NCBI GenBank assembly: GCA_964497615.1
Contig: CAZCEC010000018.1
Span: 39,519-103,518, forward strand
Origin: CAZCEC01 sp964497615
GTDB taxonomy: Bacteria; Chloroflexota; Anaerolineae; Anaerolineales; UBA6663
DNA: 64,000 bases
Direction of reading: 5' to 3'
The translations under genes were made by a program, and so were the position numbers. This document shows positions 16,692-25,125 of this stretch, piece after piece. The stretch's first letter is position 1, and each line of letters starts with the position of its first letter. The notes under the pieces were generated by a model. The model did not search any database. It was not told the origin of the DNA and saw nothing but the letters and a program-made list of their open reading frames with translations.

Positions 16692-17519
16692 TTAGTTAGC
16701 CGAGGCCGCGCGCAAGCGCTCCAGCACGGGGCGGGCGGCGGGCAGAGCGCGCTCGGCAGGGTCAAGGTGCGGGTGCCAGGCGCGCTCCCATTCCAGGCTC
16801 AACGCGCCGGTGAAGGGCTGAGGGCCGGCGCGCAGCAGCCTCATCGCCGCCGCCAGGGGCACCTGCCCCTCGCCTAGCGCCGTCAGTCGCCAGGTCTCGC
16901 CCTGGCCGGTGCCGTCCTTGAGTTGGACATAGGCCAGGCGCGGCCCCAGGCGGGGCCAGGTTTCGGCGGGCAACTCGCCGGCCGAGTAGGCGTTGCCCAC
17001 GTCCCAGATGACGCGCACCGCCGGGTGCGGCAGGGCCGCCAGGATAGGGGCCACCGTCTCGGAGCGGACGAAGTCGTCGTGCGGCTCGACGGCCAGGATG
17101 ACGTCCAGCGCGGCGGCATATTCGGCGGCGGCGTGCAGGCTCTCCAGGATGCCGGGCTGGGCGTCGAGGGCCGAGCGGCCGGAGGGCAGTTCGCCCAGGA
17201 ACACGCGCACGTAGCGGGCACCCAAGTCAGCGGCCAGGTCCACGGTGCGGCGGGCGTTCACCACATTCGCCTCGCGCTCGGCTGCGTCGGGGGAGGTGAA
17301 GGCGGTGTAGGCGGTGACGGCCAGGGAAAAGAGGCCGGCCTGGGCCACCTGGCGGCGCAGGGCGCGGCAATCGGCCACCGACATGCTAAGCGGCACGTGG
17401 CCTTCGGGTCCGCCGCGCCACTCGAGGCCGGCGTAGCCATAGGCGGCGGCCCGCTCGACGACGGCGGCGGCAGGCCACTCCGGGCAGGCCAGGGTGCTGA
17501 AGGTGAGGGGGTTCAGCAT
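16692..17519 (-). CDS. Sugar phosphate isomerase/epimerase family TIM barrel (AP endonuclease 2-like)
   Basis: A 275-residue protein of the xylose-isomerase-like TIM-barrel superfamily. Likely metal ligands are Glu in LAVEPHDDF, Asp in VIWDVGNAY, His or Gln in YVQLKDGTG and Glu in LSLEWERAW. These positions match hydroxypyruvate isomerase, L-ribulose 3-epimerase and inosose dehydratase relatives. Members isomerise, epimerise or dehydrate sugars and sugar phosphates. It begins four bases after the oligogalacturonate-lyase gene stop. It probably moves the carbonyl of a released monosaccharide before phosphorylation; the substrate is not identified. Confidence 0.83.
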   Translation of the reverse strand: MLNPLTFSTLACPEWPAAAVVERAAAYGYAGLEWRGGPEGHVPLSMSVADCRALRRQVAQAGLFSLAVTAYTAFTSPDAAEREANVVNARRTVDLAADLGARYVRVFLGELPSGRSALDAQPGILESLHAAAEYAAALDVILAVEPHDDFVRSETVAPILAALPHPAVRVIWDVGNAYSAGELPAETWPRLGPRLAYVQLKDGTGQGETWRLTALGEGQVPLAAAMRLLRAGPQPFTGALSLEWERAWHPHLDPAERALPAARPVLERLRAASAN

Positions 17520-17523
17520 CGGA

Positions 17524-18693
17524 TTACGGCGCGTCCCAACTCACCCGGTAGACGTTGCTTTGCCCGCCGTGATTGGCGGTGAAGATCACCTGCCGGCCAT
17601 CGGGCGAAAACGAGGGGTGGGGATGGGCGCGCTGATCCTCTTCCGGCTCGTAGCTATCGTGCCGGCACAGCACCTCAAACACCTGCCGCCCCTCGCACAG
17701 GTGGATGCGGGAGAGGCAGCCTGGATTCGCCTCGCCGTCGCTTACCATGTCCTGGCCGCCGGGGTGCAGGTTGTAGTGGGCATAGCCGCGGCCGGGCGTG
17801 CGGTGCACGAAGCGCTCCATCCGCCCATCGGCCAGGCTATACCAGCCGCAGAAGGCGCGGTCCGGCTCATCATTCCAGCCGCCGTGAAAGCAGATGCGGC
17901 CGCCATCGGTGCTCCAGAACTCGTGCTGATACCACTCATCCGGGGCCTGGCCGGGGACGACGGCGCACTCGCCCGTCAGCGTGTTCAGCAGCCACATCCG
18001 GTCCGGGTCGTTGGTGAACTCGTGGCAGAAGAGGATGAGGTGCGGCTGGGTGGGGTGGAGGAGCACATGGTTGATCCAGAAGCCATCGCGGCGCAGCACT
18101 TCCTCTGCCGCACCGGTCTCAGTTGAGACGAGAACGATGGTGCTGGCGCCGGCCTGCAAGAAGTCTTGATTGGCAAAGCGCTCACCCGCGAACGCGCGCC
18201 GGGCGTAGCCGTCGAAGAGGGTCTCATCCCAGGTGGCGAACACCAGGGTGCGCCCAGCCGCATCGGCATGCAGGATGGAGGGCCGCCGGTCGGGCGGCAG
18301 GGTGAGCACCAGGCGGCGCTGGAAGGTTTCCAGGTGAACGCCGTACAGGGCATGGCCCTCGAAGTAGTAGACGCTCTGGCCAGCATCGCCCACAGCGGCG
18401 AGGCACGCGCCCGCGCCGAGGATGGGGGGCGTGAACGGCCAGTAGTCGGCCCGCGCCGGAGCGGCGTCAGTCAGTTGGACGATGGCGCCGCTGGCGAGGT
18501 CCAGGCGGAACAGGTTGTTCAGCCCGGTCCGGTCGGAATAAAAGATCAGGCTGCGCCCGTCCGGGGTGACGGAGGGGTTGTAGAAGTACAGGTGATAGTT
18601 GCTGCCCACAGAGGTGAGCTGCTGCACCGGGCGGCCGGTCTGGGCGTCCACCTGCCATTGCCACTCCGGGGCGAATCTGTCGCCAACAGGCAT
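17524..18693 (-). CDS. ogl: Oligogalacturonate lyase family protein (PL22)
   Basis: A 389-residue seven-bladed beta-propeller, close in length to characterised oligogalacturonate lyases (about 388). The manganese ligands of the family are all in place: the Q-x-x-H-x-H cluster at Gln354, His357 and His359 (QRAHPH) and a His in YAHYNLHPGG. The likely catalytic His is in WYQHEFWS. FCHEFTND and SFSPDGRQVIF are also typical. There is no signal peptide, as expected for a cytoplasmic enzyme that cuts short unsaturated uronides to 5-keto-4-deoxyuronate. This is the strongest clue that the locus handles uronic-acid-containing oligosaccharides. No kduI/kduD/kdgK set is seen nearby, so the products may take another route, or the substrate may differ. 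Confidence 0.83.
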   Translation of the reverse strand: MPVGDRFAPEWQWQVDAQTGRPVQQLTSVGSNYHLYFYNPSVTPDGRSLIFYSDRTGLNNLFRLDLASGAIVQLTDAAPARADYWPFTPPILGAGACLAAVGDAGQSVYYFEGHALYGVHLETFQRRLVLTLPPDRRPSILHADAAGRTLVFATWDETLFDGYARRAFAGERFANQDFLQAGASTIVLVSTETGAAEEVLRRDGFWINHVLLHPTQPHLILFCHEFTNDPDRMWLLNTLTGECAVVPGQAPDEWYQHEFWSTDGGRICFHGGWNDEPDRAFCGWYSLADGRMERFVHRTPGRGYAHYNLHPGGQDMVSDGEANPGCLSRIHLCEGRQVFEVLCRHDSYEPEEDQRAHPHPSFSPDGRQVIFTANHGGQSNVYRVSWDAP

Positions 18694-18703
18694 GCCGGCC
18701 CCC

Positions 18704-19486
18704 CTAAGCTGCGAACGCCTCATCAATGCAGCGGCCTTCCCAATGATCGTCCGGGGTCAGGCCCAGCAGCCGCGCCAGGGTGGGGGCGGTGTCCAGCAGG
18801 CTGACCGGGCCGGTGAGGGCGTGGCCGGGGCGAATGCGGGGGCCAGCCAGCATCCAGGGGATGGTCATATCCTCGGAGGCCTCGGTGCCGTGGCTGCGGT
18901 CGTGCCCGCCGTGATCGGCCTGGATGAGGATGTGGTCTTCATCCGGGCGCAGGGCGGCCAGCAGGCTGCCCACCAAACCATCCACCCGCTTCACCTGAGC
19001 CAGATACTCGGCGCTCATCCAGCCGTGGTTGTGGCCCTGCTCGTCGGTGGTGCCGTGATAGACGAAGGCGAAATCGGGCCGGTGGGCGGGGAGCCAGCGG
19101 ATGGCCTCGGCGGAGATCAGGTCGTCGCCGTCGAGCTGCTGCACGTTGTCGTGGAAGTGGCTGAAGAAGAGGGTGCCGGGCTGGTTGAGGTTGCGCAGCG
19201 GTTCCCAGTTGATGAAGAAGGCGCAGCGCTGGCCGCCGGCCTGGGCCAGGTCCACCAGACCGGGCACGGGGCGGGCCATGGGGCTCCAGGTGTTGGTGGT
19301 GACGCCGTGGCGGGTGGGCGGCACAGAGTGAAAGATGGACATGTGGCAAGGCAGGGTGATGCAGGGCATGACGCTGCGGGCCTGGCGGGTGCTGGCGCCG
19401 CGGGCCATGAGTTGGGTGAGGTGGGGGGCGCCGGCGGGAGTGATGGCCTCCGGCCGCAGCCCGTCAATCATCAGCAGCACGATCAT
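18704..19486 (-). CDS. Alkaline-phosphatase-superfamily phosphodiesterase/nucleotide pyrophosphatase-like protein
   Basis: A 260-residue protein with the metal-binding pattern of type I phosphodiesterases: Asp8 in MIDGLRP, the likely nucleophile Thr44 in MPCITLPCH, then Asp and His in TTDEQGHNHG and the DHGGHD pair. SHGTEASED is a further His-containing loop. It is much shorter than secreted members and lacks a signal peptide, so it likely works in the cytoplasm. It could hydrolyse a phosphodiester or phosphonate on the imported substrate, fitting the glycerophosphodiesterase and glycerol kinase of the right arm. It is the first gene of the left arm below the regulator; the SD is weak. Confidence 0.82.
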   Translation of the reverse strand: MIVLLMIDGLRPEAITPAGAPHLTQLMARGASTRQARSVMPCITLPCHMSIFHSVPPTRHGVTTNTWSPMARPVPGLVDLAQAGGQRCAFFINWEPLRNLNQPGTLFFSHFHDNVQQLDGDDLISAEAIRWLPAHRPDFAFVYHGTTDEQGHNHGWMSAEYLAQVKRVDGLVGSLLAALRPDEDHILIQADHGGHDRSHGTEASEDMTIPWMLAGPRIRPGHALTGPVSLLDTAPTLARLLGLTPDDHWEGRCIDEAFAA

Positions 19487-19520
19487 GTCGGCCTCGATCT
19501 CGGTGAGTGGTGTGGGTGTG

Positions 19521-19580
19521 GGCCTGCCCGCGGCAGGCCTTAACAGGCTGTGATGCCGGGTTGAGCGCGCCTTAACCCGG
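19521..19580 (-). terminator. Two hairpins between the GntR gene and the left arm
   Basis: GGCCTGCC/GGCAGGCC (19521-19528 and 19532-19539, 3-nt loop) and CCGGGTT/AACCCGG (19556-19562 and 19574-19580, 11-nt loop). On the minus strand they lie after the regulator stop and before the phosphodiesterase start. There is no strong U-tract, so they may only dampen read-through from the regulator gene into the left arm, or mark the 5' leader of that arm. Confidence 0.4.
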
Positions 19581-19613
19581 GCGGACTAATCTAGGTTCCT
19601 GTGCCGGCGCAAC

Positions 19614-20405
19614 TTAGGCCGGGGGCGTAGGTTCATCCGCGAGCGCGGTGCTTTCGAGCCGCACGGGGCCGCGGCGCAGGAGCATGAAGTCGAAGGCGTC
19701 TGGCAGATGATATTCGCGCGAATACAGAATGGCCTCGTCGGCGGACGAGAAATCAGTTTGCAGAATATAGAGCAGGGGCGAACCGGCCGGCACTTGCAGC
19801 CTGGCCGAGATGTCTTTGGGCGCCAGCACGGGCAGGATGCGGGCCACGCCGTAGGCCACCGTCAGGCGGAGCTGCTTGGCCATGGCCGCATACAGGGAGG
19901 GCTCTTGCTCGGCCTGACGGCGCAACTCGTCCACATCGGCGATTAGCTTGTGGGGCAGGGCATCCAGCGAGTAGACGACCGGGCGGCCATCGGCGGTGCG
20001 CACCCGTTCGATGGTGACGACAGAGGCGCCCGGCTCGAGGTTGAGGGCTTCGGCGGTAAGGTCGTCGGCGGCGGTGACGTCCACCGCCGTCAGGGCGGTG
20101 CCGGGAGTCATGCCGGCGGAAATGATCATATCGGTGGCGCCGAAGTTGAGGCTGAGGTTGTTCAGAATGGCATTTTTGCGTACAAAGGTGCCCGACCCTT
20201 GCCGGCGGGTGATGAGGCCGTCTTCTTCCAGGATGCGCAGGGCGTCGCGGACCACGGTGCGCGAGACGCCGAGGATAGAGACCAACTCCATTTCGCCCGG
20301 CAACTGGCTGCCAGGGGCAAAGCGGCCCGCCAGAATCGCCTTGCGAATCTCGTTTTGGGCGGCTTCTGTAAGGGTTTTGGCGTTGGACCGCGCCGAGCGG
20401 ATCAT
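19614..20405 (-). CDS. GntR family transcriptional regulator, HutC subfamily (UTRA effector domain)
   Basis: A 263-residue regulator. The N-terminal winged helix-turn-helix shows the GntR pattern (ILAGRFAPGSQLPGE, then VSRTVVRDALRILEEDGLI and RQGSGTFV) within residues 10-75. The rest fits a UTRA ligand-binding domain (VVTIERVRTADGRPVVYSLD and LLYILQTDFS). HutC-type regulators usually repress nearby catabolic genes until a sugar or sugar phosphate binds. It sits exactly at the divergence point of the two arms. A 19-bp palindrome 42 bases upstream of its start overlaps the right-arm promoter and is the best candidate operator. Autoregulation is likely, because its own transcript must cross the same site. 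Confidence 0.88.
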   Translation of the reverse strand: MIRSARSNAKTLTEAAQNEIRKAILAGRFAPGSQLPGEMELVSILGVSRTVVRDALRILEEDGLITRRQGSGTFVRKNAILNNLSLNFGATDMIISAGMTPGTALTAVDVTAADDLTAEALNLEPGASVVTIERVRTADGRPVVYSLDALPHKLIADVDELRRQAEQEPSLYAAMAKQLRLTVAYGVARILPVLAPKDISARLQVPAGSPLLYILQTDFSSADEAILYSREYHLPDAFDFMLLRRGPVRLESTALADEPTPPA

Positions 20406-20418
20406 GATGGCCTTGTGC

Positions 20419-20448
20419 TTGACAAGTATTTCGATTTAATGCTATGTT
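20419..20448 (+). promoter_or_regulatory. Sigma-70-type promoter of the right arm
   Basis: TTGACA at 20419-20424, an 18-bp spacer and TATGTT at 20443-20448. It points to the solute-binding protein gene and leaves a leader of about 140 bases. The -10 box is overlapped by the palindrome at 20447-20465. Confidence 0.6.
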
Positions 20449-20465
20449 GTCATACGTTATAACAA
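20447..20465. promoter_or_regulatory. Likely GntR operator (19-bp palindrome)
   Basis: TTGTCATACGTTATAACAA: half-sites TTGTCATA and TATAACAA pair at seven of eight positions around a 3-bp centre. Size, symmetry and AT-rich half-sites are typical of GntR/HutC operators. It covers the end of the -10 box and the likely start of transcription, so binding should repress the right arm. No second copy was found upstream of the phosphodiesterase gene of the left arm. Confidence 0.6.
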
Positions 20466-20593
20466 CTTTTGGCAGTCTAGCAAATTACAGGTCCTAAGTC
20501 AACAGTCAAAGGAGGACGTGCACTCACCAGCCATCAAACCCCACCCATTTCCACGCTGTACAAGCTAGTCCCGCTTACCAAGGAGGAGGCTCG

Positions 20594-22786
20594 ATGATGC
20601 CCAAGCGACGGATTTACTCGATACTAGCCTTGCTGATGATTACGTCGGTGCTGTTGGTGAGCTGCCGTGCCAATACGCCGACCCCCACCCAGGCCCCCGC
20701 GGCCACGCAAGTTGACGTCCCCACTCAGTCCCCAGCCGACACCCAGGCGCCACAACCCACCACAGCCCCAGAGGCCACCCAGGCGCCCGAAGCTACCCAG
20801 CCGCCTGCCGGTCCGGTGGCTTGCCCGGCCATCACCGTGGCCGACATGGGCGGTGTGGCCCCGGGCGCCTATCCGCAGCAGTATGAGTTGGATGAGTTCG
20901 AGACGCTGGCCAACTGCGAGTTGACCCTGACCGGCCGCGACGAGTATGACGCCCGGCTGGTTGAATTTGGCTTCCTGCCGGAGGGCGACCTGCCGCCGCT
21001 GGAAGAGCGCCTGCCCGCAGAGCCGATGGTGGTGGTGCCGTACGACGAGATCGGCAGCTACGGCGGCCGCTTTGTGGGCGTTTCGATCGGCCCGGAAGCC
21101 GGCAACTCGGAATTCCTGAGCGTGCGGCATGTGAACCTGCTGCGCTTTGCCGACGACCTGGTGACGATTGTGCCCAACATGGCGAAGTCGTACGAGTACA
21201 ACGATGACTTTACCCAGTTGACGATCGTCCTGCGCCAGGGCCACAAGTGGTCGGACGGCGCGCCCTTCACCACCGAGGACATCGACTTCTGGTGGAACGA
21301 CATCATGCTGAACACCGACCTGTACCAGAACGTGCCGAGCTTCTGGGTGTACGGCGGCGAGCCGATGCAGGTGGAGGTGGTGGATGAGGTGACGGTCAAC
21401 TTCAACTTTGCGGCGCCCGCGCCGGCGTTCGCGACCCTGATCGCCACGACCTACACGCACCTGTGGGCGCCCAAGCACTACCTGATGGACAAGCACATCA
21501 CCTACAACCCCGATGCCGACGCCGAGGCGCAGGCGGAGGGCTTTGAAGGCTGGGCGCAGCGCTTCGTGCCCCTGTACTTCAGCGACTGGGAAGACGCCAA
21601 CCACATCTACGGCCTGCCGAAGCTGGAGGCGTGGATCAAGGTGGACGAGACGCCCGAGCACCAACTGTTCGCGCCCAACCCCTACTACTACAAGGTGGAC
21701 ACGGCCGGCCAGCAACTGCCGTACTTCGACGAGATCGAAGAAGTGTACGTGTCGGACGCCGAACTGATCGAGCTGAAGGTCATCAACGGCGAAGTGGACC
21801 TGAAGGCCCAGTCGCTGGATATCGCCAGCCTGCCGCTGTTCCAGCAGAGCCAGGACCAGGGCAACTACGACATCCAGATGGCGCAGGGCGCCAGCAACGG
21901 CCCGATCTACGCCTTCAACTGCACCCACCAGGACCCGGCCCTGGCCGAAATCTTCTCGAACCCTGAGTTCAGCCGCGCGATGTCGCTGGCGCTGAACCGG
22001 GACGAGATGAACCAGGCGCTGTGCTTCGGCCTGTGCGAAGCAACGTCGGCTGTGCCGGTGCACCGGACGGTGTCGTTCGCTAAGCCGGAGTGGTTCACCC
22101 GCGACATCGAGTACGACCCGGATCAGGCGAATGCCATCCTGGACGGGCTGGGGCTGGTCCGCGGGGCCGACGGCTTCCGGACCCGGCCAGACGGTGAGCC
22201 GATCATCATCAACTTGCAGTATGCCATCCAGTTTGGGCCGGCCACCCGGCATGAACTGGCCAAGGAATACTGGGAGGACGTGGGCATCCGCGTGGAAGTG
22301 CGCGAGGTGGATACCACGGCCTACCGGGCTACCACCTCGGCCAACGAGCACGACATCGCAGTGACCTACACCGGCCTGGTGCTGGAAGCGCCGCTGTACT
22401 CGAATCCCTTGGGGTTTGTCCCACCGTTCGGCGACGCGGCGCTGGAGAACATCTGCGGCAACCCGTGGGTGGAATGGCACGAGACCGGCGGCGCCTCGGG
22501 CATCGAGCCGCCGGACGACATCAAGCAGTTGTGGGACCTGACCGACCAGTGGAAGTCGAGCCTGCCGGGCACGGATGAGTACCTGAGCCTGGGCCAGCAG
22601 ATCGTCGAAATCCACCTGGCGCACAACATCATGATTGGGACCGTCACGACGACCCCGGCGGTCACGATCGTGTCGCGCGAGCTGGGCAATGTGCCGCAGT
22701 ACAGCATCAACGCCTTCGAGTACTACCGGACCTATCCGTACCGGACGGACCAGTGGTACTTCCAGGAGGGGGCGGCGAACAACTAA
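20594..22786 (+). CDS. ABC importer solute-binding lipoprotein (family 5, peptide/oligosaccharide type)
   Basis: A 730-residue extracellular binding protein. The lipoprotein signal ends LLVSC (Cys24), followed by about 45 residues of Pro/Thr/Gln/Ala linker. The SBP_bac_5 domain then runs to the end (YEYNDDFTQLTIVLRQGHKW, then SRAMSLALNRDEMNQALCFG). At over 700 residues it is in the long class often seen for oligosaccharide rather than dipeptide transport. AAGGAGGAGG lies just upstream of the ATG; a second in-frame ATG follows at once. It opens the right arm, ahead of two permease and two ATPase genes. The long hairpin after its stop could raise its mRNA level relative to the permeases. Confidence 0.9.
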   Translation: MMPKRRIYSILALLMITSVLLVSCRANTPTPTQAPAATQVDVPTQSPADTQAPQPTTAPEATQAPEATQPPAGPVACPAITVADMGGVAPGAYPQQYELDEFETLANCELTLTGRDEYDARLVEFGFLPEGDLPPLEERLPAEPMVVVPYDEIGSYGGRFVGVSIGPEAGNSEFLSVRHVNLLRFADDLVTIVPNMAKSYEYNDDFTQLTIVLRQGHKWSDGAPFTTEDIDFWWNDIMLNTDLYQNVPSFWVYGGEPMQVEVVDEVTVNFNFAAPAPAFATLIATTYTHLWAPKHYLMDKHITYNPDADAEAQAEGFEGWAQRFVPLYFSDWEDANHIYGLPKLEAWIKVDETPEHQLFAPNPYYYKVDTAGQQLPYFDEIEEVYVSDAELIELKVINGEVDLKAQSLDIASLPLFQQSQDQGNYDIQMAQGASNGPIYAFNCTHQDPALAEIFSNPEFSRAMSLALNRDEMNQALCFGLCEATSAVPVHRTVSFAKPEWFTRDIEYDPDQANAILDGLGLVRGADGFRTRPDGEPIIINLQYAIQFGPATRHELAKEYWEDVGIRVEVREVDTTAYRATTSANEHDIAVTYTGLVLEAPLYSNPLGFVPPFGDAALENICGNPWVEWHETGGASGIEPPDDIKQLWDLTDQWKSSLPGTDEYLSLGQQIVEIHLAHNIMIGTVTTTPAVTIVSRELGNVPQYSINAFEYYRTYPYRTDQWYFQEGAANN

Positions 22787-22815
22787 GCCCGTCTCGGACT
22801 TCAGCTTTACCCTGA

Positions 22816-22854
22816 CCCTCGCCTGGCCCGCGGATGATGCGGGCCAGGCGAGGG
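22816..22854 (+). terminator. Perfect 16-bp hairpin between binding-protein and permease genes
   Basis: CCCTCGCCTGGCCCGC at 22816-22831 pairs exactly with 22839-22854 around a 7-nt loop. There is no following U-run, and the transporter genes continue on the same strand. It therefore probably acts as a partial terminator or an mRNA-stabilising 3' end that lets the binding protein be made in excess. Confidence 0.6.
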
Positions 22855-22952
22855 CTGCGCGCCCGCGCCAGGCGGCTTGACAGGTGTGCAACATTGACTA
22901 GGCTAGGGCCGCACAGGGCTGGCGACCAGGCACCGGAACCGGAGAGCGGCGA

Positions 22953-23948
22953 GTGGCACGATACCTGATACAGCGGCTGATCATCATGATCGTGATGCTG
23001 GCGATGCTATCGTTCATCGTCTTCATCACGATTGAACTGCCTCCGGGTGACTACGCCGACCGGCGGGCGCTGGACCTGCGGTCGCAGGGCATCACCGTCC
23101 TCGAAGAGGACGTCATCAATCTCCGGCACCAATTGGGCCTCGACCGGCCATTCCTGCAGCGCTACTGGACCTGGATCACCAATATCGTGCTGCGCGGGAA
23201 TTTTGGGCTATCGATGACCCTGCACCTGCCGGTGACGCAGGTGCTGGGCGAGCGCGTGGGCCTGACGATGATGCTGGCCCTGGCCACCATCATTTTCACC
23301 TATGGTTTGGCCATTCCCATCGGGATCTACTCAGCCATCCGACAATACTCAGTGGGGGATTATTTCTTCACGGCGCTCGGCTACCTGGGAATGGCGGTGC
23401 CGAGCTTCATGCTGGCGCTGGTGCTGCTATATACCAGCGTAGTCATGCTCGGCAGCAGCGTGGGCGGCTTGTTTTCGCCGGAGTACCGCGAGGCGCCGTG
23501 GAGCCTGGCCAAGTTTGTGGACTTGCTGGGCCATTTGTGGGTGCCGGCGATCGTGCTGGCGGTGGCCGGCACGGCGTTCGAGATCCGGACCATGCGGGCA
23601 ACAATGCTGGATGAGAAGAATAAGCTGTACGTGACGGCGGCCCGCGCCAAGGGGCTGCCGGAGTGGAAGCTGCTGATGAAGTACCCCGTGCGGGTGGCCA
23701 TGAACCCGATCGTCAGCACCATTGGCTGGGAGTTGACGGCCATCATCTCCGGCGCGCCGCTGGTGTCGTTTGTGCTGGCGCTGCCCGATACCGGCCCCTT
23801 GTTTCTGCGGGCGCTGCTCGACCAGGACATCTATCTGTCGGGCGCGATTCTGCTGATGTACGCGACGCTGACGATCCTGGGCACTTTCCTATCCGACATC
23901 CTGCTGGCCGTCCTGGATCCGCGCATCCGGTATGGGGAGAAAATCTAG
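22953..23948 (+). CDS. ABC importer permease, DppB/OppB type
   Basis: A 331-residue inner-membrane protein starting at a GTG with GGAGAG upstream. It has the N-terminal membrane helix (IIMIVMLAMLSFIVFITIEL) and a periplasmic loop. Five further helices follow, with the permease EAA loop seen as YVTAARAKGLPEWKLLMKYP. It forms the channel with the following DppC-type permease. The N-terminal loop (GITVLEEDVINLRHQLGLDRP) is the usual OppB domain. It is 166 bases after the binding protein gene because of the intervening hairpin. Confidence 0.9.
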   Translation: MARYLIQRLIIMIVMLAMLSFIVFITIELPPGDYADRRALDLRSQGITVLEEDVINLRHQLGLDRPFLQRYWTWITNIVLRGNFGLSMTLHLPVTQVLGERVGLTMMLALATIIFTYGLAIPIGIYSAIRQYSVGDYFFTALGYLGMAVPSFMLALVLLYTSVVMLGSSVGGLFSPEYREAPWSLAKFVDLLGHLWVPAIVLAVAGTAFEIRTMRATMLDEKNKLYVTAARAKGLPEWKLLMKYPVRVAMNPIVSTIGWELTAIISGAPLVSFVLALPDTGPLFLRALLDQDIYLSGAILLMYATLTILGTFLSDILLAVLDPRIRYGEKI

Positions 23949-23950
23949 CC

Positions 23951-25111
23951 ATGGCGCAAGCCAGCGAGGTGGTGCAACCCGGCACACTCCCGGCCTCAGC
24001 CGCCGCGGGCAAGACGCGCGAGGCGGACCTCAAGTATTACACCGCGTCACAGTTCCAACTGATGTGGTGGAAGTTCCGCAAGCACCGCCTGGCGCTGTTC
24101 GGGACGATTATCCTGGGACTGCTGGCCTTTGTGGCGACCTTTGCCGAGTTCCTGGCGCCCTACGACGCGGGGACGCGCACACCCAACTACCTGAACGGCC
24201 GGCCGCAGACCCTCCACTTTGTGGATGCGGAGGGGGTGTTCCACTGGCGGCCGTTCACCTATGCGCTGGCGGTGCGCATGGACCCGGCGACCTTCCAGTT
24301 GGAGATTATCGAGGACACGGACGAGCCCTGGCCGGTGTACTTCTTTGTGCAGGGCGACGAATACGAGGTCCTGGGGCGGTGGAAGACGGATTGGCACCTG
24401 TTCGGCGTGCAGGAGGGCCACTTGCACCTGCTGGGCACCGACGAGCTGGGGCGCGACCTGCTGTCGCGGCTGTTCTTCGCCACGCGCACTTCGCTGACCA
24501 TCGGCGTGGTGGGGCTGGTGGTGGCGTTTGTGCTGGGCCTGGCGATCGGCGGCATCTCGGGCTATTTCGGCGGCTTGGTGGACGACGTGATCCAACGGTT
24601 GATTGAGTTTATCCGCTCGGTGCCCACCCTGCCGCTGTGGATGGCGCTGGCCGCGGCGGTGCCGAAGGAGTGGACGGCGGAGCAGGTGTACTTCGCCATC
24701 ACCATCCTGCTGGGGATGCTGGGCTGGACCCACCTGGCGCGGCGGGTGCGCGGCAAGCTGCTGGCGCTGCGGGAGGAGGATTTTATCATCGCGGCGCGGG
24801 TGGCCGGCAGCAGCAACGCGCGCATCATCACGCGCCACATGCTGCCGTCGTTCCTGAGCTACATCATCGTGGACCTGTCGATTTCGTTCCCGTATATGAT
24901 CCTGGCCGAGACGTCGCTGTCGTTTATCGGGCTGGGGCTGCGCGCGCCGGTGGTGTCGTGGGGGGTGTTGCTGCAGAACGCGCAGAATGTGCAGGCGATT
25001 GCGCTGTACCCGTGGCTGTTCTCGCCGGTGGCGTTTGTCATCCTGGCGGTGATGGCGTTCAGTTTCGTCGGCGACGGCATGCGCGACGCCGCCGATCCCT
25101 ACTCGCGCTGA
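23951..25111 (+). CDS. ABC importer permease, DppC/OppC type
   Basis: A 386-residue inner-membrane protein. An N-terminal cytoplasmic tail precedes the first helix (LALFGTIILGLLAFVATFAEF). A large periplasmic insert of about 110 residues follows, ending HLLGTDELGRDLLSR, a conserved OppC segment. Then come five helices and the EAA loop (FIIAARVAGSSNARIITRHM). The insert is longer than in dipeptide permeases, another hint of an unusual or larger substrate. The ATG at 23951 is two bases after the previous stop; longer in-frame extensions into the upstream gene are shadows. Confidence 0.9.
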   Translation: MAQASEVVQPGTLPASAAAGKTREADLKYYTASQFQLMWWKFRKHRLALFGTIILGLLAFVATFAEFLAPYDAGTRTPNYLNGRPQTLHFVDAEGVFHWRPFTYALAVRMDPATFQLEIIEDTDEPWPVYFFVQGDEYEVLGRWKTDWHLFGVQEGHLHLLGTDELGRDLLSRLFFATRTSLTIGVVGLVVAFVLGLAIGGISGYFGGLVDDVIQRLIEFIRSVPTLPLWMALAAAVPKEWTAEQVYFAITILLGMLGWTHLARRVRGKLLALREEDFIIAARVAGSSNARIITRHMLPSFLSYIIVDLSISFPYMILAETSLSFIGLGLRAPVVSWGVLLQNAQNVQAIALYPWLFSPVAFVILAVMAFSFVGDGMRDAADPYSR

Positions 25112-25125
25112 CAGGCGGCCGCTCC

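Noticed and set aside
20518..20568. A 16-codon leader peptide starting GTG before the binding-protein gene
   Set aside because: The AGGAGG lies only two bases before the GTG, too close for initiation, and the peptide has no regulatory codon run.
20624..22894. A 756-residue antisense frame over the binding-protein gene
   Set aside because: Repetitive Val/His/Arg/Gly composition, no motif, and the sense strand has a complete lipoprotein with SD and promoter.
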